Shown one piece after another: positions 19,289 through 30,540 of a stretch of DNA of 64,000 bases. The stretch is from Siccibacter colletis. Its GTDB lineage: Bacteria > Pseudomonadota > Gammaproteobacteria > Enterobacterales > Enterobacteriaceae. The stretch covers positions 372,001-436,000 of the forward strand of contig NZ_JMSQ01000006.1 in assembly GCF_000696575.1 (NCBI RefSeq). Reading direction: 5' to 3'. Under the pieces are notes generated by a model that saw nothing but the letters and a program-made list of their open reading frames with translations, was not told where the DNA came from and did not search any database. The position numbers were made by a program, and so were the translations under genes. Within the stretch, counting starts at the first letter, position 1. Every line of letters begins with the position of its first letter.

Positions 19289-19779
19289 TGATAATGGAAG
19301 ATCTGCGCGCCAATAGCTGGAGCCTGCGCCCGTGCTGCATGGTGATCGCTTACCGCATCGCTCATTTCTGCTCGGTATGGCGTAAAAAACACGTCATTAA
19401 CAATATCTGGGCCGCGCCGGTGCTGGTGCTCTACCGGTTCATTACCGAATGCCTGTTCGGCTACGAAATTCAGGCTGCGGCTACCATCGGACGTCGTTTC
19501 ACCATCCACCACGGCTACGCGGTGGTAATCAATAAAAACGTCGTTGCCGGGGATGATTTCACCATCCGTCACGGCGTCACCATTGGCAACCGCGGCCCGG
19601 ACAGCCTCGCCTGCCCGAAAATCGGAAACGGCGTGGAGCTGGGCGCTAACGCCATTCTGATTGGTGACATCACCATCGGTAACAACGTGATTGTCGGTGC
19701 TGGCAGCGTGGTAGTGACCGACGTACCGGATAACGCGCTGGTGGTCGGCGAAAAAGCAAAAATTAAGGTGATCGCGTGA
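19288..19779 (+). CDS. wcaB: WcaB, colanic acid O-acetyltransferase (hexapeptide family)
   Basis: A 163-residue left-handed beta-helix acyltransferase (E. coli 162), related to serine acetyltransferase in shape. Hexapeptide repeats are clear from about residue 65 (ATIGRRFTIHHG) to 145 (NNVIVGAGSVVVTDVP). Colanic acid carries O-acetyl groups, and WcaB and WcaF are the acetyltransferases in the cluster. The start overlaps the wcaA stop; an ATG six bases later is an alternative. The end overlaps wcaC by 4 bp. Confidence 0.95.
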   Translation: MIMEDLRANSWSLRPCCMVIAYRIAHFCSVWRKKHVINNIWAAPVLVLYRFITECLFGYEIQAAATIGRRFTIHHGYAVVINKNVVAGDDFTIRHGVTIGNRGPDSLACPKIGNGVELGANAILIGDITIGNNVIVGAGSVVVTDVPDNALVVGEKAKIKVIA

Positions 19780-20993
19780 ATATCCTGCAATTTAACGTGC
19801 GTCTCGCGGAAGGCGGGGCGGCAGGCGTCGCGCTCGATCTGCATCAGCGTGCGCTCAACCAGGGGATGCACTCCCGCTTTATTTATGGCTATGGCAAGGG
19901 CGGTAAAAAGAGCGTCAGCCATGACCAGTTCCGCCAGGTGGAAAAACAGACCCCGCGTCTGGTGTCGATGGCGAACATTGCGCTGTTCCGCTTCTTCAAC
20001 CGCGACCTGTTCGGCAACCTCAATAATCTCTACCGCCAGATCGTCGGCACGCATGGACCGGTGGTGCTGCACTTCCACGTGCTGCACAGCTACTGGCTGA
20101 ATCTCGATGAGGTGGTGAAATTCTGCCACCGCCTGCGCGCCCATAAAGCCGATGTCACCTTTGTCTGGACGCTGCACGATCACTGGAGCGTCACCGGACG
20201 CTGTGCGTTTCTGGACGGCTGCGACGGCTGGAAGCGCGGCTGCGTTAAATGCCCGACGCTCAGCAACTACCCGCCGGTAAAAGTGGATCGCGCCCGCCAG
20301 CTGGTGGATGACAAGCGCCGCTGCTTCACCGAAATGCTCGCCCTCGGCTGCCAGTTTATCTCTCCAAGCCAGCATGTGGCGGAGGCGTTCAACAGCCTCT
20401 ACGGGGCAGGGCAGTGCAAGATTATCAACAACGGCATCGACGTCGCGACCGAAGCGATTCTGGCCGAGCTGCCGGAGCCGCCGGCGCGCGTCGGCACGCC
20501 GAAAATCGCGGTCGTGGCGCACGACCTGCGCTACGACGGCAAAACCAATCAGAAGCTGGTCAGCGAGATGGTCGCCCTCGGCGACAAGATCGAAGTGCAC
20601 ACCTTCGGCAAATTCTCGCCGTTTGAGGGGGCCAACGTGGTGAACCACGGCTTCCTGACCGACAAAAAGAAACTGATGAGCGAGCTGAATCAGATGGATG
20701 CCCTGGTGTTCAGCTCGCGGGTGGATAACTACCCGCTGATCCTGTGCGAAGCGCTCTCCATCGGCGTACCGGTGATTGCCACCCACAGCGAGGCGGCGGA
20801 AGAGGTATTGCGCAAGTCGGGCGGCGTCACCGTCGATGACGATAAGGTGTTGTCCCTGGTGCAGCGCAATAAAGCGGAGATCGCCCAGGCGATTTTTGGC
20901 ACGGAGCTGGCGACGTTTCGCGCGCGCAGCCGTGAGGCGTACAGCGGAAAACAGATGCTGGAGGAATATGTCTCGTTCTATCAGGGTCTGTAG
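19776..20993 (+). CDS. wcaC: WcaC, colanic acid glycosyltransferase (GT4)
   Basis: A 405-residue GT-B glycosyltransferase, the same length as in E. coli. The N-terminal acceptor domain begins NILQFNVRLAEGGAAGVA; the C-terminal donor domain carries the GT4 motif ending LILCEALSIGVPVIA (E-x7-E type). It overlaps wcaB by 4 bp and wcaD by 26 bp, so translation of the three is likely coupled. It adds one sugar to the lipid-linked colanic acid unit. Confidence 0.95.
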   Translation: MNILQFNVRLAEGGAAGVALDLHQRALNQGMHSRFIYGYGKGGKKSVSHDQFRQVEKQTPRLVSMANIALFRFFNRDLFGNLNNLYRQIVGTHGPVVLHFHVLHSYWLNLDEVVKFCHRLRAHKADVTFVWTLHDHWSVTGRCAFLDGCDGWKRGCVKCPTLSNYPPVKVDRARQLVDDKRRCFTEMLALGCQFISPSQHVAEAFNSLYGAGQCKIINNGIDVATEAILAELPEPPARVGTPKIAVVAHDLRYDGKTNQKLVSEMVALGDKIEVHTFGKFSPFEGANVVNHGFLTDKKKLMSELNQMDALVFSSRVDNYPLILCEALSIGVPVIATHSEAAEEVLRKSGGVTVDDDKVLSLVQRNKAEIAQAIFGTELATFRARSREAYSGKQMLEEYVSFYQGL

Positions 20994-22188
20994 CTATCTG
21001 CTGCTGCCGTTTATCTATCTGGTGGTCAATATCAAGATCGCCCAGCTGGGCGAAAGTTTTCCGATCACCATCGTCACCTTCCTGCCGCTGCTGCTGTTGC
21101 TGTACGTAGAGAAGATCAACCTTAAAAAGCTGATGATTGGCCTGGGGATTGGTGCCGGCTTAACGCTGTTTAACTACCTGTTTGGCCGCTCGCTGGATGC
21201 CAGTAAGTACGTGACCTCCACCATGCTGTTCGTCTATCTGGTGATCATCATCAGTATGGTGTGGGCGATCCGCTTCAAAACCATCTCGGCGCGCAACCAC
21301 AAGAAAATCCTGCGGCTGTTTTACGTGGTGATCACGCTGGTGGTAGGCCTGGCAGCAGTGGAAATGGCGGAAATTATTCTCACCGGCGGCAGCAGTTTAA
21401 TTGAAGCAATTTCGAAATATCTTATTTACAGTAACAGCTATGTTCTGAATTTTATTAAGTTTGGCGGCCGACGCACCACCGCGTTCTATTTCGAACCGGC
21501 GTTTTTTGCTCTGGCGTTAATCTCAATTTGGCTCTGCATCAAACAGTTTGGTATCAAAACGCCGAAAACCGATGGTATGATCCTTGCCGGAATAGTGTTA
21601 TCCGGATCGTTTTCAGGGGTAATGACGTTCATCATTTTCTATCTGCTGGAATGGGCGTTTCAATATCTTAATAAAAGTGCCATCAGAAAGAAATTGCCGC
21701 TGGCAATAATCTCTCTGGGTGTCTTTATCGTCGGGCTGGTATTTGCGTTTCCGTATATTGCGGACCGCCTCGGCGATCTGGGAACGGAAGGGTCGTCATC
21801 ATATTATCGTATCATTGGTCCGCTGGCGATGGTCGGCTACTCATTAACCAATATCGATGGTGTGGTACGTTTCGGTTCACTTTATGAATATGTTGCATCA
21901 TTCGGAATTTTTAACGGTGCGGATGTCGGTAAAACCATAGACAATGGCCTCTACCTGCTCATCATCTATTTCTCATGGTTTGCAGTGTTGCTGGCTTGCT
22001 GGTTCATGTACAAGATTTTGAAAATGGCGCGAAACGCATTTGGCAATAACCAAAACTTTCGTGTTCAGCTCTACTTGTTCACACCGGTCTCGCTCTTTTT
22101 TACCGGTTCGATATTTAGCCCGGAATATGCGTTCTTAATTGTCTGTCCGTTTATTCTGAGAAAAGCGTTAAAAATCGCTGATTCCTGA
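20968..22188 (+). CDS. wcaD: WcaD, putative colanic acid polymerase (Wzy role)
   Basis: A 406-residue polytopic inner-membrane protein (E. coli 405) with about ten to twelve hydrophobic helices and the conserved periplasmic loop segment EGSSSYYRI and GSFSGVMTF. It is the probable polymerase linking colanic acid units. The start at 20968 has a good Shine-Dalgarno (GGAGG, 20960-20964) inside the end of wcaC. The open frame extends 192 bp further upstream, but that part is a shadow of wcaC. Confidence 0.93.
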   Translation: MSRSIRVCSYLLLPFIYLVVNIKIAQLGESFPITIVTFLPLLLLLYVEKINLKKLMIGLGIGAGLTLFNYLFGRSLDASKYVTSTMLFVYLVIIISMVWAIRFKTISARNHKKILRLFYVVITLVVGLAAVEMAEIILTGGSSLIEAISKYLIYSNSYVLNFIKFGGRRTTAFYFEPAFFALALISIWLCIKQFGIKTPKTDGMILAGIVLSGSFSGVMTFIIFYLLEWAFQYLNKSAIRKKLPLAIISLGVFIVGLVFAFPYIADRLGDLGTEGSSSYYRIIGPLAMVGYSLTNIDGVVRFGSLYEYVASFGIFNGADVGKTIDNGLYLLIIYFSWFAVLLACWFMYKILKMARNAFGNNQNFRVQLYLFTPVSLFFTGSIFSPEYAFLIVCPFILRKALKIADS

Positions 22189-22202
22189 TGAGGTATGCCG
22201 AA

Positions 22203-22955
22203 ATGTTATTAAGCGTTATTACTGTCGCCTGGAAAAATTACGAAGGGGTGGTGAAAACCTGGCAGTCGCTGGCGCATCTGGCGAAGGCAACGGACATTAC
22301 CTTTGAGTGGATTGTCGTCGACGGCGGCTCCGGTGACGGCACCGCAGGTTTCCTCGAAAACCTCAACGGACAGTACAACTTACGTTACATCAGCGAAAAA
22401 GATAACGGTATTTATGATGCCATGAATAAAGGCATCAACATGGCCGAAGGCCGCTTTGCAATCTTCCTCAACTCCGGCGATGTGTTCCACGAAGACGTCA
22501 GTGACGTGGTGCGCGAACTCGCCAGTAAGCCGCAGTCCGAGCGCGCCATGTATATTGGCGATGCGCTGCTTGATTTTGGTGACGGCACAAAAATTCGCCG
22601 CAGTGCGAAACACGGCTGGTATATTTATCACAGCCTGCCGGCCAGCCATCAGGCAATCTTCTTCCCGGTCGATGGACTAAAGCGCCACCCCTACGATTTA
22701 CAATATAAAGTCTCATCCGATTATGCGCTGGCCGCCAGCCTGTATAAATCAGGCTATGCCTTTAAACGAATTAAAGGCCTCGTGTCTGAATTTTCGATGG
22801 GCGGTGTATCCACCTCTAATAATATGGAACTCTGTCGCGACGCAAAAAATGTACAGCGTAAAATATTACGTGTGCCGGGCTTCTGGGCAGAATTATCTTA
22901 TTTATTACGGATGCGCACCACCGGTAAGACAAAAGCCTTATATCACAAAGCGTAA
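22203..22955 (+). CDS. wcaE: WcaE, colanic acid glycosyltransferase (GT2)
   Basis: A 250-residue GT2 enzyme (E. coli 248). It begins [12 protein letters not shown] and contains [10 protein letters not shown] and the metal motif in [21 protein letters not shown] and the C-terminal GVSTSNN match the family. Published work assigns WcaE the addition of the second fucose. The ATG at 22203 lies behind GAGGT; an in-frame ATG at 22188 overlapping the wcaD stop (TGATG) is the alternative. Confidence 0.94.
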   Translation: MLLSVITVAWKNYEGVVKTWQSLAHLAKATDITFEWIVVDGGSGDGTAGFLENLNGQYNLRYISEKDNGIYDAMNKGINMAEGRFAIFLNSGDVFHEDVSDVVRELASKPQSERAMYIGDALLDFGDGTKIRRSAKHGWYIYHSLPASHQAIFFPVDGLKRHPYDLQYKVSSDYALAASLYKSGYAFKRIKGLVSEFSMGGVSTSNNMELCRDAKNVQRKILRVPGFWAELSYLLRMRTTGKTKALYHKA

Positions 22956-23000
22956 ACCATATTTAAGAATATCCTTACGCGGTTAATATAGGGAAATACT

Positions 23001-23657
23001 ATGCAAAATTTAAGAGGATTCTCGGTGCCTGCGGGCTTCCGGGGTGGCAATGCTATTAAAGTTCAACTCTGGTGGGCGGTGCAGGCCACGTTATTTGCCT
23101 GGTCTCCGCAAATAGCCTACCGCTGGCGAGCCTTTTTATTACGTCTGTTTGGTGCCCGTATTGGTAAGAATGTGGTTATTCGTCCATCGGTAAAAATAAC
23201 CTACCCGTGGAAATTAACCCTCGGCGATTACGCCTGGGTTGGCGACGACGCGGTGCTGTATACCCTAGGCGATATTACCATCGGTGCCAACGCGGTGGTT
23301 TCTCAGAAATGTTATCTGTGCACCGGCAGCCATGACTATTTAAGCGAGCACTTTGATATTACCGCCACGCCGATTGTGATTGGCGAGAAGTGCTGGCTGG
23401 CCACCGATGTGTTTGTGGCACCCGGCGTGACCATTGGCGATACCACCGTGGTCGGTGCCCGCAGCAGCGTCTTTAAATCTTTACCGCCGAACGTGGTGTG
23501 TCGGGGTAACCCGGCCGTCATCGTGCGGCAACGCGTTCCCGATGAAACGGGACATGATTTGACCCCTCAGGAAAGAGGGGACCGGGGTGAGAGTGGACTC
23601 TCACCGCAAGCGCCTGAACAGGGCAACACGAAATCCGCCTTTTTTGAAAACGTCTAA
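23001..23657 (+). CDS. wcaF: WcaF, colanic acid O-acetyltransferase with a repeat-derived C-terminal tail
   Basis: A hexapeptide-repeat acetyltransferase of the CysE/LacA/NodL type that acetylates a fucose of colanic acid. Residues 1-182 follow E. coli WcaF closely, including the active-site region TGSHDYLSEHF and the helix DVFVAPGVTIGDTTVVGAR. E. coli WcaF ends soon after the CRGNPAV motif, but this protein runs on about 36 residues to 218. That tail is encoded by DNA with two perfect hairpins (23563-23580 and 23586-23605) of the GGGGTGAG repeat type. The reading frame stays open to TAA, 31 bp before gmd. Confidence 0.93.
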   Translation: MQNLRGFSVPAGFRGGNAIKVQLWWAVQATLFAWSPQIAYRWRAFLLRLFGARIGKNVVIRPSVKITYPWKLTLGDYAWVGDDAVLYTLGDITIGANAVVSQKCYLCTGSHDYLSEHFDITATPIVIGEKCWLATDVFVAPGVTIGDTTVVGARSSVFKSLPPNVVCRGNPAVIVRQRVPDETGHDLTPQERGDRGESGLSPQAPEQGNTKSAFFENV

Positions 23658-23688
23658 GGCATAGTCGAATAACAGAGGAAATGAAACC

Positions 23689-24810
23689 ATGAGTAAAGTT
23701 GCTCTCATCACAGGTGTAACCGGTCAGGATGGCTCCTACCTTGCTGAACTTCTGCTGGAAAAAGGCTATGAAGTGCACGGTATTAAGCGTCGTGCATCGT
23801 CCTTTAATACCGAGCGCGTGGATCACATCTATCAGGATCCGCACAGCAACAACCCGAAATTCCACCTGCACTACGGCGATCTGACGGATACCTCCAACCT
23901 GACCCGTATCCTGCAGGAAGTGCAGCCGGACGAAGTGTACAACCTGGGCGCGATGAGCCACGTTGCGGTCTCCTTCGAATCCCCGGAATACACCGCGGAT
24001 GTGGATGCGATGGGTACCCTGCGTCTGCTGGAAGCCATTCGTTTCCTCGGCCTTGAGAAGAAAACCCGTTTCTACCAGGCGTCTACCTCTGAGCTGTACG
24101 GTCTGGTGCAGGAAATCCCGCAGAAAGAGACCACTCCGTTCTACCCGCGCTCTCCATATGCGGTTGCAAAACTCTACGCTTACTGGATCACCGTGAACTA
24201 CCGTGAATCCTATGGCATGTATGCCTGCAACGGCATTCTGTTCAACCACGAATCCCCGCGTCGCGGCGAAACCTTCGTGACCCGCAAAATCACCCGCGCT
24301 ATCGCCAATATCGCTCAGGGCCTGGAATCCTGCCTGCACCTCGGCAACATGGACTCCCTGCGTGACTGGGGCCATGCCAAAGACTACGTGAAAATGCAGT
24401 GGATGATGCTGCAGCAGGAGCAGCCGGAAGACTTCGTTATTGCGACAGGCGTGCAGTACTCCGTACGTCAGTTCGTTGAGATGGCTGCTGCACAGCTCGG
24501 CATCAAACTGCGCTTCGAAGGCACCGGCGTTGACGAGAAAGGCATCGTGGTTTCCGTTACCGGTCACGACGCACCGGGCGTGAAGCCGGGCGACGTTATC
24601 GTTCAGGTTGACCCGCGCTACTTCCGTCCTGCTGAAGTGGAAACCCTGCTCGGCGACCCGACCAAAGCACACGAAAAACTGGGCTGGAAACCGGAAATCA
24701 CCCTGCAGGAAATGGTCTCCGAGATGGTTGCCAAAGATCTCGAAGCGGCGAAAAAACACTCGTTGCTTAAGTCTCATGGCTACGAGGTTGCCATCGCGCT
24801 GGAGTCCTGA
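23689..24810 (+). CDS. gmd: Gmd, GDP-mannose 4,6-dehydratase
   Basis: First step of GDP-L-fucose synthesis: GDP-mannose to GDP-4-keto-6-deoxymannose. A 373-residue short-chain dehydrogenase (SDR) with the NADP-binding GVTGQDG (9-15) and catalytic T133, Y157 and K161 (YAVAK). The length equals E. coli Gmd. The start follows GAGG in CAGAGGAAATGAAACC. fcl follows after 2 bp, and together they make the fucose donor for colanic acid. Confidence 0.98.
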   Translation: MSKVALITGVTGQDGSYLAELLLEKGYEVHGIKRRASSFNTERVDHIYQDPHSNNPKFHLHYGDLTDTSNLTRILQEVQPDEVYNLGAMSHVAVSFESPEYTADVDAMGTLRLLEAIRFLGLEKKTRFYQASTSELYGLVQEIPQKETTPFYPRSPYAVAKLYAYWITVNYRESYGMYACNGILFNHESPRRGETFVTRKITRAIANIAQGLESCLHLGNMDSLRDWGHAKDYVKMQWMMLQQEQPEDFVIATGVQYSVRQFVEMAAAQLGIKLRFEGTGVDEKGIVVSVTGHDAPGVKPGDVIVQVDPRYFRPAEVETLLGDPTKAHEKLGWKPEITLQEMVSEMVAKDLEAAKKHSLLKSHGYEVAIALES

Positions 24811-24812
24811 GC

Positions 24813-25778
24813 ATGAAAAAACAACGTGTCTTCGTTGCCGGCCACCGCGGAATGGTGGGGTCGGCCATCGTACGCCAGCTCGAACAGCGTGACGATGTAG
24901 AGCTGGTGCTGCGCAATCGTGATGAGCTCAACCTGCTGGACAGCGGGGCGGTGAACGCCTTCTTCGCTGAGCAGCAGATTGACCAGGTTTACCTGGCGGC
25001 GGCGAAAGTGGGCGGTATTGTGGCGAACAATACCTACCCGGCCGACTTCATCTACGAAAACATGATGATCGAGAGCAACATCATTCACGCGGCTCACCTG
25101 AACAACGTGAACAAGCTGCTGTTCCTCGGCTCATCCTGTATTTACCCGAAGCTGGCGAAACAGCCTATCGCCGAGAGCGAACTGCTGCAGGGGACGCTGG
25201 AGCCGACCAACGAGCCGTACGCGATTGCCAAAATCGCCGGGATCAAGCTGTGCGAGTCCTATAACCGCCAGCACGATCGCGATTACCGCTCGGTGATGCC
25301 GACCAACCTGTACGGGCCGAACGACAACTTCCACCCGAGCAACTCGCATGTCATTCCGGCGCTGCTGCGCCGCTTCCATGAAGCGACCGGGCAGAACGCG
25401 CCTGACGTGGTGGTGTGGGGGAGCGGTACGCCGATGCGCGAGTTCCTGCACGTGGATGACATGGCAGCGGCCAGCATTCACATCATGGAGCTGGACCGCG
25501 AGGTATGGCAGGAGAACACCGAACCGATGCTGTCGCACATCAACGTCGGCACCGGGGTGGACTGCACCATTCGCGAACTGGCGCAGACCATCGCCCAGGT
25601 CACGGGTTACAAGGGCCGCGTGGTGTTTGATGCCACCAAGCCGGACGGCACACCGCGCAAACTGCTCGACGTCACCCGTCTGCACGCGCTGGGCTGGTAT
25701 CACGAGATCTCGCTGGAAGCGGGTCTGGCCAGCACCTATCAGTGGTTCCTTGAAAACCAGAACCGGTTCCGGGGGTAA
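24813..25778 (+). CDS. fcl: Fcl (WcaG), GDP-L-fucose synthase
   Basis: NADPH-dependent 3,5-epimerase and 4-reductase that finishes GDP-L-fucose. It is 321 aa as in E. coli. The dinucleotide motif is GHRGMVG (10-16), and the catalytic triad S107, Y136, K140 is present (GSSCIYP and PYAIAK). It lies directly behind gmd and 3 bp before gmm. Confidence 0.98.
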   Translation: MKKQRVFVAGHRGMVGSAIVRQLEQRDDVELVLRNRDELNLLDSGAVNAFFAEQQIDQVYLAAAKVGGIVANNTYPADFIYENMMIESNIIHAAHLNNVNKLLFLGSSCIYPKLAKQPIAESELLQGTLEPTNEPYAIAKIAGIKLCESYNRQHDRDYRSVMPTNLYGPNDNFHPSNSHVIPALLRRFHEATGQNAPDVVVWGSGTPMREFLHVDDMAAASIHIMELDREVWQENTEPMLSHINVGTGVDCTIRELAQTIAQVTGYKGRVVFDATKPDGTPRKLLDVTRLHALGWYHEISLEAGLASTYQWFLENQNRFRG

Positions 25779-25781
25779 GGG

Positions 25782-26261
25782 ATGTTTTTAAGCCAGCAAG
25801 ACTTTGCCACCGTGGTGCGCTCCACGCCGCTTATCTCCATCGATCTGATCGTTGAGAACCAGCGGGGAGAGTTTCTGCTCGGCAAACGCAATAACCGTCC
25901 GGCACAGGGCTTCTGGTTCGTGCCGGGGGGACGCGTGCAGAAAGATGAGACCCTGGCCGCCGCGTTTGAACGTCTGACGCAGGCGGAACTGGGCAAAGGC
26001 TTCACGATGGGTGACGGCGAGTTTTACGGCGTATGGCAGCATTTTTACGACGATAACTTCTCCGGCAGCGATTTTTCGACCCACTACATCGTGCTGGGCT
26101 TCCGGCTGAAGGTGCAGGAGGCGGATCTCCGCCTCCCTACCGAGCAGCACAACGACTACCGCTGGCAGACCCCTGAAGCGCTGCTGGCGCGCGACGATGT
26201 GCATGACAACAGCCGCGCCTATTTTCTGGACGAACGTAAGGCGGAGGCGCCGGGGCTATGA
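25782..26261 (+). CDS. gmm: Gmm (NudD/WcaH), GDP-mannose mannosyl hydrolase
   Basis: A 159-residue Nudix-related enzyme (E. coli 159-160) that hydrolyses GDP-mannose and GDP-glucose to GDP and sugar, tuning GDP-mannose supply to the fucose branch. The modified Nudix box starts [17 protein letters not shown]. The family lacks one Glu of the usual box and uses inverting chemistry. It overlaps wcaI by 4 bp. Confidence 0.95.
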   Translation: MFLSQQDFATVVRSTPLISIDLIVENQRGEFLLGKRNNRPAQGFWFVPGGRVQKDETLAAAFERLTQAELGKGFTMGDGEFYGVWQHFYDDNFSGSDFSTHYIVLGFRLKVQEADLRLPTEQHNDYRWQTPEALLARDDVHDNSRAYFLDERKAEAPGL

Positions 26262-27547
26262 AGATTCTGGTGTATGGCATCAACTATGCCCCTGAACTGA
26301 CCGGCACCGGCAAATACACCGGCGAGATGGTGGAATGGATGGCCCGTCAGGGCCATGACGTTCACGTCATCACCGCGCCGCCGTACTACCCGCAGTGGGC
26401 GGTACAGAACGGCTACGCCAGCTGGCGCTACCGCAAAGAGCAGGGCGAAGCAACCGTCTGGCGCTGCCCGCTCTACGTGCCGAAACAGCCTTCTACCCTG
26501 AAGCGCCTGATCCACCTCGGGAGCTTTGCATTCAGCTCGCTGTTCCCGCTGCTGGGCCAGCGCCGCTGGAAACCCGATGTGATTATCGGCGTGGTGCCGA
26601 CCCTGTTCTGCTCACCGGGCATGCGCCTGCTGGCGAAGCTCACCGGGGCGCACACCGTGCTGCACATTCAGGATTACGAAGTGGACGCGATGCTCGGTCT
26701 TGGTATGGCCGGCAAAGGGGAGGGCGGCACCGTTGCCCGTCTCGCCAGCCGCTTTGAACGCAGTGCGCTGCACAACGTTGATAACGTCTCTACCATTTCG
26801 CGCTCGATGATGAACAAAGCCATCGAGAAAGGCGTCGAGCCGTCGCGGGTGGTCTTCTTCCCGAACTGGTCAGAAGTGGCGCGTTTTCGCGACGTTGAGG
26901 CCGCACAGGTGGCGGCGCTGCGCAGCCAGCTTGGGCTGCCCGCTGACCATAAAGTCCTGCTCTACTCCGGTAACGTCGGTGAGAAGCAGGGGCTTGAGAA
27001 CGTCATTGAAGTGGCGGACCGCTTCCGCAATCAGGCCTGGACCTTCGCCATTGTCGGCCAGGGCGGCGGTAAAGCGCGCCTTGAGAAGATGGTGGCCGAG
27101 CGCGGCCTGACCAACGTGAAATTCTTCCCGCTCCAGCCTTACGAGGCGCTGCCGGCCCTGCTGAAAATGGGCGACTGCCACCTGGTTATCCAGCGTCGCG
27201 GTGCAGCAGATGCGGTCCTGCCTTCCAAGCTCACCAACATTCTGGCGGTCGGCGGCAACGCGGTGATCACCGCCGAGGCGCAGACCGAGCTGGGGCAGCT
27301 TTGCACAAATTATCCGGGCATTGCCGTGTGCGTAGAGCCTGAATCCGTCGATGCGCTGGCGGCAGGTATCCTGCAGGCGCTGGCGATGCCCGAAGAGAAC
27401 ACGGTGGCACGTGAATATGCCGAACGCACGCTCGAAAAAGAGAACGTGTTAAGCCAGTTTATTGCTGATATCACCGCGCAACGCGAGGGCGTGCAGGCTG
27501 TGCCGCACGCGACCGTGAGCGACGGTGGATACGGGGATCAATCATGA
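26258..27547 (+). CDS. wcaI: WcaI, colanic acid fucosyltransferase (GT4)
   Basis: A GT-B glycosyltransferase of 429 aa, about 20 residues longer than E. coli WcaI (407) because of its C-terminal end. It begins [20 protein letters not shown]; the donor domain shows [20 protein letters not shown] and the late [17 protein letters not shown]. Published work assigns it transfer of the first fucose onto Glc-PP-undecaprenol made by WcaJ. It overlaps gmm and manC by 4 bp each. Confidence 0.94.
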   Translation: MKILVYGINYAPELTGTGKYTGEMVEWMARQGHDVHVITAPPYYPQWAVQNGYASWRYRKEQGEATVWRCPLYVPKQPSTLKRLIHLGSFAFSSLFPLLGQRRWKPDVIIGVVPTLFCSPGMRLLAKLTGAHTVLHIQDYEVDAMLGLGMAGKGEGGTVARLASRFERSALHNVDNVSTISRSMMNKAIEKGVEPSRVVFFPNWSEVARFRDVEAAQVAALRSQLGLPADHKVLLYSGNVGEKQGLENVIEVADRFRNQAWTFAIVGQGGGKARLEKMVAERGLTNVKFFPLQPYEALPALLKMGDCHLVIQRRGAADAVLPSKLTNILAVGGNAVITAEAQTELGQLCTNYPGIAVCVEPESVDALAAGILQALAMPEENTVAREYAERTLEKENVLSQFIADITAQREGVQAVPHATVSDGGYGDQS

Positions 27548-28989
27548 GTCAGTCACAACTCTACCCGGTGATTATGGCAGGCGGCTCTGGCAGCCGTCTG
27601 TGGCCGCTCTCCCGCGTGCTTTATCCGAAACAGTTTCTCTGCCTGAAAGGGGAACTCACCATGCTGCAGGCCACCATCTGCCGCCTGAACGGCGTGCAGT
27701 GCGAAAGCCCGGTGGTGATCTGCAACGAGCAGCACCGCTTTATCGTCGCCGAGCAGCTGCGTCAGCTCAACAAGCTGACCGAAAACATCATTCTTGAACC
27801 GGCGGGCCGCAACACCGCGCCGGCTATCGCCCTGGCGGCGCTGGCGGCTAAACGCAACAGCCCGGACAGCGATCCGCTGATGCTGGTGCTGGCGGCAGAC
27901 CACGTTATCCAGAACGAAGACGCGTTCCGCCAGGCGGTGCGTAATGCGATGCCGTTTGCCGAAAGCGGCAAGCTGGTGACCTTCGGCATCGTGCCGGATC
28001 TGCCGGAAACCGGCTACGGCTACATTCGCCGCGGCGAGGTCTCCAACCCGGGTACCGCAGAGGTGGACGCCGTGGCGTTCAGCGTGGCGCAGTTTGTGGA
28101 GAAACCGAATCTCGATACCGCCCAGGCCTATGTCGCCTCCGGCGAGTACTACTGGAACAGCGGGATGTTCCTGTTCCGCGCCGGTCGCTTCCTGGAAGAG
28201 CTGGGCAAATACCGTCCGGACATTCTGGAAGCCTGCGAGCGCGCCATGAGCACCGTTGACCCGGATCTCGATTTCGTGCGTGTGGATGAGGAAGCCTTCC
28301 TCGCCTGCCCGGAAGAGTCTATCGACTACGCGGTGATGGAAAAAACCGCCGATGCGGTGGTGGTTCCGATGGATGCAGGCTGGAGCGATGTCGGCTCCTG
28401 GTCATCGCTGTGGGAGATTAGCCCGCGGACCCCGGAGGGAAACGTCCATCATGGCGACGTCATCAGCCATAAGACCGAAAACAGCTACGTCTACGCCGAA
28501 TCCGGCCTCGTGACGACGGTTGGCGTAAAGGATCTGGTGGTGGTGCAGACCAAAGATGCGGTGCTGATTGCCGACCGTAATCACGTCCAGGACGTGAAAA
28601 AGGTGGTGGAGCAGATCAAAGCCGACGGTCGCCATGAGCATCACATCCACCGCGAAGTGTATCGCCCGTGGGGCAAGTATGACTCCATCGATTCCGGCGA
28701 CCGCTATCAGGTGAAGCGTATCACCGTGAAGCCGGGTGAAGGGCTGTCGGTGCAGATGCACCATCACCGCGCCGAGCACTGGATTGTGGTGGCAGGCACC
28801 GCGAAGGTGACCATCGATGACGAGATCAAACTGCTGGGCGAGAACGAGTCGATCTACATCCCGCTCGGTGCCACCCACTGCCTGGAAAACCCCGGCAAGA
28901 TCCCGCTCGACCTGATTGAAGTGCGTTCCGGCTCGTACCTCGAAGAGGACGACGTGGTGCGGTTTGCTGACCGCTACGGGCGCGTATAA
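27544..28989 (+). CDS. manC: ManC (CpsB), mannose-1-phosphate guanylyltransferase
   Basis: Makes GDP-mannose from GTP and mannose-1-phosphate. It is 481 aa (E. coli 478). The N-terminal nucleotidyltransferase has [14 protein letters not shown] and [10 protein letters not shown]; the C-terminal cupin of the type II mannose-6-phosphate isomerase family starts near [14 protein letters not shown] and holds the metal ligands in [11 protein letters not shown]. It overlaps wcaI by 4 bp and is followed after 41 bp by manB. Confidence 0.97.
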   Translation: MSQSQLYPVIMAGGSGSRLWPLSRVLYPKQFLCLKGELTMLQATICRLNGVQCESPVVICNEQHRFIVAEQLRQLNKLTENIILEPAGRNTAPAIALAALAAKRNSPDSDPLMLVLAADHVIQNEDAFRQAVRNAMPFAESGKLVTFGIVPDLPETGYGYIRRGEVSNPGTAEVDAVAFSVAQFVEKPNLDTAQAYVASGEYYWNSGMFLFRAGRFLEELGKYRPDILEACERAMSTVDPDLDFVRVDEEAFLACPEESIDYAVMEKTADAVVVPMDAGWSDVGSWSSLWEISPRTPEGNVHHGDVISHKTENSYVYAESGLVTTVGVKDLVVVQTKDAVLIADRNHVQDVKKVVEQIKADGRHEHHIHREVYRPWGKYDSIDSGDRYQVKRITVKPGEGLSVQMHHHRAEHWIVVAGTAKVTIDDEIKLLGENESIYIPLGATHCLENPGKIPLDLIEVRSGSYLEEDDVVRFADRYGRV

Positions 28990-29030
28990 CTGACGTTTTT
29001 CCGATAAAAAACGACGTAAGAGATAAAAAA

Positions 29031-30401
29031 ATGGAAAAGTTAACCTGTTTCAAAGCCTATGACATTCGTGGCCGTCTGGGCGAAGAGCTGAACGAAGATA
29101 TTGCGTGGCGGATTGGCCGCGCCTACGGCGAGTTTCTGAAACCAAAAACCATCGTGCTGGGCGGCGACGTGCGCCTGACCAGTGAAGCCCTGAAGCTGGC
29201 GCTGGCGCGCGGTCTGCAGGATGCCGGCGTGGACGTGCTGGATATCGGCCTGTCCGGTACCGAAGAGATCTACTTTGCCACCTTCCACCTCGGCGTGGAC
29301 GGCGGCATTGAAGTCACCGCCAGCCACAACCCGATGGACTATAACGGCATGAAGCTGGTGCGCGAAGGCGCGCGCCCGATCAGCGGCGACACCGGGCTGC
29401 GCGACGTGCAGCGCCTGGCCGAAGCCAACGACTTCCCGCCGGTGAACGAGGCTGCGCGCGGCAGCTATAAGCAGATTAACCTGCGTGACGCCTATATCGA
29501 CCACCTGCTGGGTTATATCGACGTCAGCAACCTGACGCCGCTGAAGCTGGTGATCAACTCCGGGAACGGCGCGGCCGGCCCGGTGGTGGATGCCATCGAA
29601 GCGCGCTTCAAAACGCTGGGCGTGCCGGTGGAGTTCATCAAGGTGCACAACACCCCGGACGGTAACTTCCCGAACGGTATCCCTAACCCGCTGCTGCCGG
29701 AGTGCCGCGACGATACTCGCAACGCGGTGATCGAGCATGGGGCAGACATGGGCATCGCCTTCGACGGCGACTTTGACCGCTGCTTCCTGTTCGACGAAAC
29801 CGGTCAGTTTATCGAGGGCTACTACATCGTTGGCCTGCTGGCCGAAGCGTTCCTCGAAAAACACCCTGGCGCGAAGATCATTCACGACCCGCGTCTCTCC
29901 TGGAATACCGTGGACGTGGTAAACGCCGCGGGCGGCACCCCGGTGATGTCGAAAACCGGCCACGCCTTCATTAAGGAGCGCATGCGCCAGGAAGACGCCA
30001 TCTACGGCGGCGAAATGAGCGCCCATCACTACTTCCGTGATTTCGCTTACTGCGACAGCGGCATGATCCCGTGGCTGCTGGTGGCCGAGCTGCTGAGCCT
30101 GAAAGGCCAGTCGCTGGGCGAGCTGGTGCGCGACCGCATGGCGGCGTTCCCGGCCAGCGGCGAAATCAACAACAAGATTGCCGCGCCGGCAGAGGCGATT
30201 GCCCGCGTCGAGCAGCACTTTGCCTCCCAGGCGCTGTCGGTAGACCGCACCGATGGCATCAGCATGGCGTTCGTGGACTGGCGCTTTAACCTGCGCAGCT
30301 CGAATACCGAGCCGGTGGTGCGTCTCAACGTTGAGTCGCGCGGTAACACCGAACTGATGCAGGCGCGCACCAAAGAGATTCTGGCACTGCTGACGCAGTA
30401 A
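29031..30401 (+). CDS. manB: ManB (CpsG), phosphomannomutase
   Basis: Converts mannose-6-phosphate to mannose-1-phosphate for ManC. A 456-residue alpha-D-phosphohexomutase, the E. coli length. The active-site phosphoserine is S98 in [11 protein letters not shown], and the Mg-binding loop is DGDFDR with D245, D247 and D249; the sugar-binding GEMSAHHYF and the C-terminal [12 protein letters not shown] phosphate loop are intact. A 139-bp gap without a recognisable gene separates it from wcaJ. Confidence 0.97.
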   Translation: MEKLTCFKAYDIRGRLGEELNEDIAWRIGRAYGEFLKPKTIVLGGDVRLTSEALKLALARGLQDAGVDVLDIGLSGTEEIYFATFHLGVDGGIEVTASHNPMDYNGMKLVREGARPISGDTGLRDVQRLAEANDFPPVNEAARGSYKQINLRDAYIDHLLGYIDVSNLTPLKLVINSGNGAAGPVVDAIEARFKTLGVPVEFIKVHNTPDGNFPNGIPNPLLPECRDDTRNAVIEHGADMGIAFDGDFDRCFLFDETGQFIEGYYIVGLLAEAFLEKHPGAKIIHDPRLSWNTVDVVNAAGGTPVMSKTGHAFIKERMRQEDAIYGGEMSAHHYFRDFAYCDSGMIPWLLVAELLSLKGQSLGELVRDRMAAFPASGEINNKIAAPAEAIARVEQHFASQALSVDRTDGISMAFVDWRFNLRSSNTEPVVRLNVESRGNTELMQARTKEILALLTQ

Positions 30402-30540
30402 TTACCTCGGGTCGGCGCTCCCGGCCCGTCGTAACACACGAATGGAAGGTGAGGCGAGACGCGTATGGCGTCCCTTACTGTGAAAAGGACCAGACGACGC
30501 CGACCGTCTACACTGCGCTTTGGCGCTTACAGGTACAACG

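Noticed and set aside
29040-30218. 392-codon open frame antisense to manB, with similar frames opposite wzc, wcaC, gmd, wcaM and wcaK
   Set aside because: All oppose intact, motif-bearing genes of a conserved operon and show shadow composition.
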